Shown in pieces: positions 61,076 through 64,000 of a DNA stretch of 64,000 nt (positions within the stretch are counted from its first letter, which is position 1; each line of letters opens with the position of its first letter). Position numbers and translations under genes: made by a program. Below the pieces are notes generated by a model. That model saw nothing but the letters and a program-made list of their open reading frames with translations. It made no database searches and was not told the DNA's origin. Location: positions 14,681,817 to 14,745,816 of the forward strand of contig OZ020270.1 of the NCBI GenBank assembly GCA_963971225.1, read 5' to 3'. The stretch is from Melieria omissa (taxonomy: Eukaryota > Arthropoda > Insecta > Diptera > Ulidiidae).

Positions 61076-64000
61076 TAGATAGATTTGAAAGGGGAAATGT
61101 GCACTGAGACCAAAGTTGATCTATTGTGCCCCCTACAACTTTAGAGAACGTCCCCCAATCCCACCGACCTAATGAAGCTTAGTAACTCACGTGGGAGAAG
61201 GTGTTTGACGTTCTCTTCTGCAAGCCAGTACTGGCCCAGGTGCTGTCTCCTACTGCGGCATACCGCATCACAGTGCAGTATGACGTGCTCAGGAGTCTCC
61301 TCCGCCGTTTCGCAGAGTCTGCAGACGCTTGCCTGTTCTAACCCAATTGTGTGCATGTGTTTCCTCATCCTGCAGTGCCCGGTTAACAGCCCGGTGACCA
61401 GTCTAAGCTGGGTTTTCCCCAGTCTGAGGCATTCTTCACTCCATCTGGAGTTATAACCTCTGATGAAGATTTTCGATTGCCTAAGACCTGTGGCATTTGA
61501 CCAGTGTTCTGAGTTCCTGGTTTTTTCCTCAAGTCTTAGTGACTCTGCTAGAGTGCTTTTGCCCAGCCCGATGAAAGGTTCTGGTGCAAGGGGGATCGTA
61601 GCTGCCCCAGTTCTAGCAAGGCCGTCAGCCTCCTCATTCCCTTCTATTCCTCTGTGTCCTGGAACCCAGAGGATTTTAACCTGGTTGTATGTACCCAGTT
61701 TATTCAATGCTTCTATGCATTCCAGCTTCAACCCTGAGGTAATCTCATACGAGATTAGTGCTTTGATGGCTGCTTGACTGTCCGAACAGATGACTATGTC
61801 TTGCCCCCTGTACAAACGCTCGAGGTTGGTCTGCACACAGAGCCTGATGGCATATAACTCTGCCTGAAATATGATGTGTGTATTCCCCATGGGCTCATAG
61901 TGCTTGAAGCGAAGTCCAAATACCCCCGCCCCGGTTCCCTCATGCGTTTTGGTGCCATCTGTGAACCACGTAATAGTATGTGGTTTGAAATGGGACTGGT
62001 GTGCTTCCCAGTTCCAGTCCACTTTGTTACTCATATATACTGCGAAGTTTTTCTCGTAGTTATATGTTCTCGTTATTGTATCCATTGGATACAATACGTA
62101 GGGGTTACTAACAGACAACACGTCTAAGTCTCTGCGACTTAGAATGTGATCCCCCCATTTACTGGTTCTTGCCAGCCCAAGGACAGTGCGCTTGGCTGCC
62201 ATTTCAATTGCGATGTGCAATGGTGGTATATTGATTATTACCTCCAGTGCCACCGTGGGACAGGTCCTCATAGCACCTGTAATACACGTGCACGCAAGTC
62301 GTTGGACCTTTTCGAGCCGCTTCCTCACAGTCGAAAGCTTGGCTCTTGGGGCCCAGGCTACTGCTGCATACGTGAGTATTGGTCTCACTATCATGGTGTA
62401 CATCCATTTCAGTATGCTTGGTCTACATCCCCAATTCTTGCCTGCTAAGGATCTGCACACCATGATTGCTTTCGTTGCTTTACTAATAACTGCCTCAGCG
62501 TGTTTGTTCCAGAGTAACTTTGAGTCTAGTGTCACGCCTAGGTACTTCACCTCTGTTTTGTATGCTATGCTCTTACCGAGCAAGCGTATTGTCCGCATGT
62601 GTGGCAGTTTTCTTTTCCACGTAAATGGTACTATTGCGGTTTTGTCAGGGTTTATCTTTAGACCTACCCGGACGCACCATTCTTGCGTTAGTTTTAATCC
62701 CCTCTGGATTATATCACAGAGAGTGTCCTCAAATCTTCCTCTGGTAATAATGACTATGTCATCAGCTAAGCCTTGACAATTTATGCCATTGCTTGACAGA
62801 AGTTCAAGGAGCTCATCTACCACAAGGCTCCACAGTAGCGGTGACAGTACCCCGCCTTGTGGGCAACCTCTGCTAGTGAGCACGCTCCTAGTGGTCTTGC
62901 CGACTTTCGTTACTGCCGATCTGGTGGAGAGCATGGCTCTTGTCCAGCGGCTGAGGGTGGTTTCTACCCCCCTTCTGATGAGCGCCCTCTCTATCGCCTC
63001 ATGAGAGGTATTATCGAAGGCTCCTTCGATATCCAGGAAGGCGCACAGCACTATCTCTTTGTTTTTAAGAGCATCCTGCATTAAACTCGTGAGCTGGAAT
63101 AGGGCAGTGTCTGTCGATCTGCCTGCCCTATACGCATGCTGTTTAGCATGCACAGGTTGTCTCTTGAGTGTCACGGTTCTAATGTACTGATCTAACACCT
63201 TCTCCATGGTCTTCATGACGAAGGATGTTAAACTGATTGGTCTAAACGACTTCGGCTGTGTATAGTCCTTTCTTCCAATCTTCGGTATAAAAACTACCAA
63301 GGCACTTCTCCAGCTAACGGGGATGTATCCTGTTGCTAGACAGCTCCTCATAATACCAGTTAACTGCCATAGCAGGACCCCCCTGCCTTTTTGCAAAAAA
63401 ACAGGAAGGATCCCGTCTAAGCCTGGCGATTTGAAGGGTTGAAAGGTGTTCAGGGCCCAAGCAACCTTTGCCTGGCAGATGACTTCATCTGCCATCTCCC
63501 AGTCCCTTCTGTTCGGATGGTATATTGTGCACTCGGCCGGCGCGTTCTGTATGGTTGCGCCGGGAAAATGGGCACCTAGAAGAGCTAGAGCCCGTTGCTC
63601 ATCATTTCGCGTATAGCTACCATCCGAGAGTTTGAGTGCCATCTTGGTCTCCGTTCCCCTCTTCGCAAGCGCTTTATGAAGCCTCGCTGCCTGAGGAGTG
63701 GAGAAAATTTCTTCGCAAAACGTCTGGAAGCTAGCCCTTTTCGCTTTGCGTACTTCCTTTGTGTACTTGGTGAGTGACGCGGTGTATTCCCCCCATTCAC
63801 CGGTCCGCTTTGCCCTATTGAAGAGTCTTCGCGTTTCAGTTCTAAGTTTTGCCAGGGTGTTATTCCACCACGGTGTGGATTTTTGCCTGGACCCTCTACT
63901 GTCCGGGCAGCTTGAATGGTATGCATTCATTACTCCCTTGTTAAGGATTTCAACCGCTTGCTCGACTTCTAAGGGATGCCGCATCCTACTTCGAATGTCA
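61076..64000 (-). mobile_element. LINE-D, LOA-like LINE, 3' part (continues beyond window)
   Basis: A minus-strand LINE whose ORF2 is open to the window edge. The 3' UTR is about 65 bp and ends in ATCTATCTATCT, a short-tandem tail in place of poly(A), joined to P-element-like sequence at 61,075. The family differs from LINE-A and LINE-C. The endonuclease and ORF1 lie outside the window. Confidence 0.88.
61141..64000 (-). CDS. LINE-D ORF2: reverse transcriptase and RNase H (open, cut by window edge)
   Basis: At least 950 residues are open; the Met at 63,984 is internal because the frame continues to base 64,000. RT motifs: FKSPGLDGILPVFLQ, SFRPISLTSFVMKTMEKVLD, CAFLDIEGAFDNTS, GCPQGGVLSPLLWSLVVDEL and catalytic LADD. 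RNase H: WFTDGTKTHEGTGAGVFG, QAELYAIRL, CSDSQAAIKAL, VPGHRGIEGNEEADGLA, all acidic residues kept. The C-terminal knuckle reads CRLCETAEETPEHVILHC. RNase H after the RT supports the LOA/I group. No lesion is visible, so this copy could be active if its 5' part is intact. Confidence 0.93.
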   Translation of the reverse strand, partial: DIRSRMRHPLEVEQAVEILNKGVMNAYHSSCPDSRGSRQKSTPWWNNTLAKLRTETRRLFNRAKRTGEWGEYTASLTKYTKEVRKAKRASFQTFCEEIFSTPQAARLHKALAKRGTETKMALKLSDGSYTRNDEQRALALLGAHFPGATIQNAPAECTIYHPNRRDWEMADEVICQAKVAWALNTFQPFKSPGLDGILPVFLQKGRGVLLWQLTGIMRSCLATGYIPVSWRSALVVFIPKIGRKDYTQPKSFRPISLTSFVMKTMEKVLDQYIRTVTLKRQPVHAKQHAYRAGRSTDTALFQLTSLMQDALKNKEIVLCAFLDIEGAFDNTSHEAIERALIRRGVETTLSRWTRAMLSTRSAVTKVGKTTRSVLTSRGCPQGGVLSPLLWSLVVDELLELLSSNGINCQGLADDIVIITRGRFEDTLCDIIQRGLKLTQEWCVRVGLKINPDKTAIVPFTWKRKLPHMRTIRLLGKSIAYKTEVKYLGVTLDSKLLWNKHAEAVISKATKAIMVCRSLAGKNWGCRPSILKWMYTMIVRPILTYAAVAWAPRAKLSTVRKRLEKVQRLACTCITGAMRTCPTVALEVIINIPPLHIAIEMAAKRTVLGLARTSKWGDHILSRRDLDVLSVSNPYVLYPMDTITRTYNYEKNFAVYMSNKVDWNWEAHQSHFKPHTITWFTDGTKTHEGTGAGVFGLRFKHYEPMGNTHIIFQAELYAIRLCVQTNLERLYRGQDIVICSDSQAAIKALISYEITSGLKLECIEALNKLGTYNQVKILWVPGHRGIEGNEEADGLARTGAATIPLAPEPFIGLGKSTLAESLRLEEKTRNSEHWSNATGLRQSKIFIRGYNSRWSEECLRLGKTQLRLVTGLLTGHCRMRKHMHTIGLEQASVCRLCETAEETPEHVILHCDAVCRSRRQHLGQYWLAEENVKHLLPRELLSFIRSVGLGDVL

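Overview
The window looks like the interior of a transposon-dense, probably heterochromatic or otherwise gene-poor block of an insect genome. The mixture of gypsy-type LTR elements with TATA and CGCG target sites and AGTTA...AATT LTR ends, an env-bearing (errantivirus-like) element, P elements, mariner, LOA-like and R1-like LINEs points to a higher dipteran; a tephritid fruit fly or close relative is my inference, not something the sequence proves. I found no host gene, tRNA or rRNA. Essentially every open frame of substance belongs to a transposable element, and most are broken.

Layout. 1-10,161: a tandem duplication of a 6,578-bp unit (3,584-10,161 complete, 1-3,583 the end of the previous copy). 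The unit is a mariner pseudogene split by a LOA-like LINE (here LINE-A) on the minus strand, plus a LINE RT remnant. 10,180-18,477: a mariner with an intact transposase, whose 5' UTR holds an R1-like LINE (LINE-B); LINE-B is itself interrupted by a palindromic TTA-flanked element (which carries a TA-flanked MITE) and by a TTAA-flanked MITE. 18,478-19,808: degenerate small DNA elements. 19,809-32,105: a gypsy/errantivirus-like element (Gypsy-1, minus strand) with TATA target duplication, a rearranged and duplicated env end, and a 3.86-kb P element (24,218-28,072) inside its integrase. 32,106-49,672: an Mdg3-like LTR element (Gypsy-2, plus strand), cut by a 5'-truncated LINE-A copy (34,028-39,533, itself split by a foldback element with 144-bp tandem repeats) and by a second LOA-like LINE (LINE-C, about 41,590-46,890). 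49,685-50,400: a small hAT element. 51,850-54,300: a second P-like pseudogene split by a 1.33-kb pogo-like element. 54,303-60,241: a second copy of the palindromic element, interrupted at CGCG by an apparently intact gypsy-type element (Gypsy-3, 54,783-59,902). 60,242-61,075: P-element-related debris. 61,076-64,000: the 3' part of an apparently intact LOA-like LINE (LINE-D), running off the window.

How it fits together: the region is a stratigraphic record. Target-site duplications let most insertions be peeled off exactly; for example, removing the two insertions from LINE-B deletes 2,511 bp (a multiple of 3) and restores the ORF2 frame. The youngest-looking pieces are Gypsy-3 (LTRs identical except one indel, gag and pol open), LINE-D (ORF2 open), the mariner at 17,360-18,409 (transposase open) and the LINE-A tandem duplication, whose two copies encode identical ORF1 proteins. 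All coordinates and identities come from reading the sequence; family names are by motif recognition without a database search.
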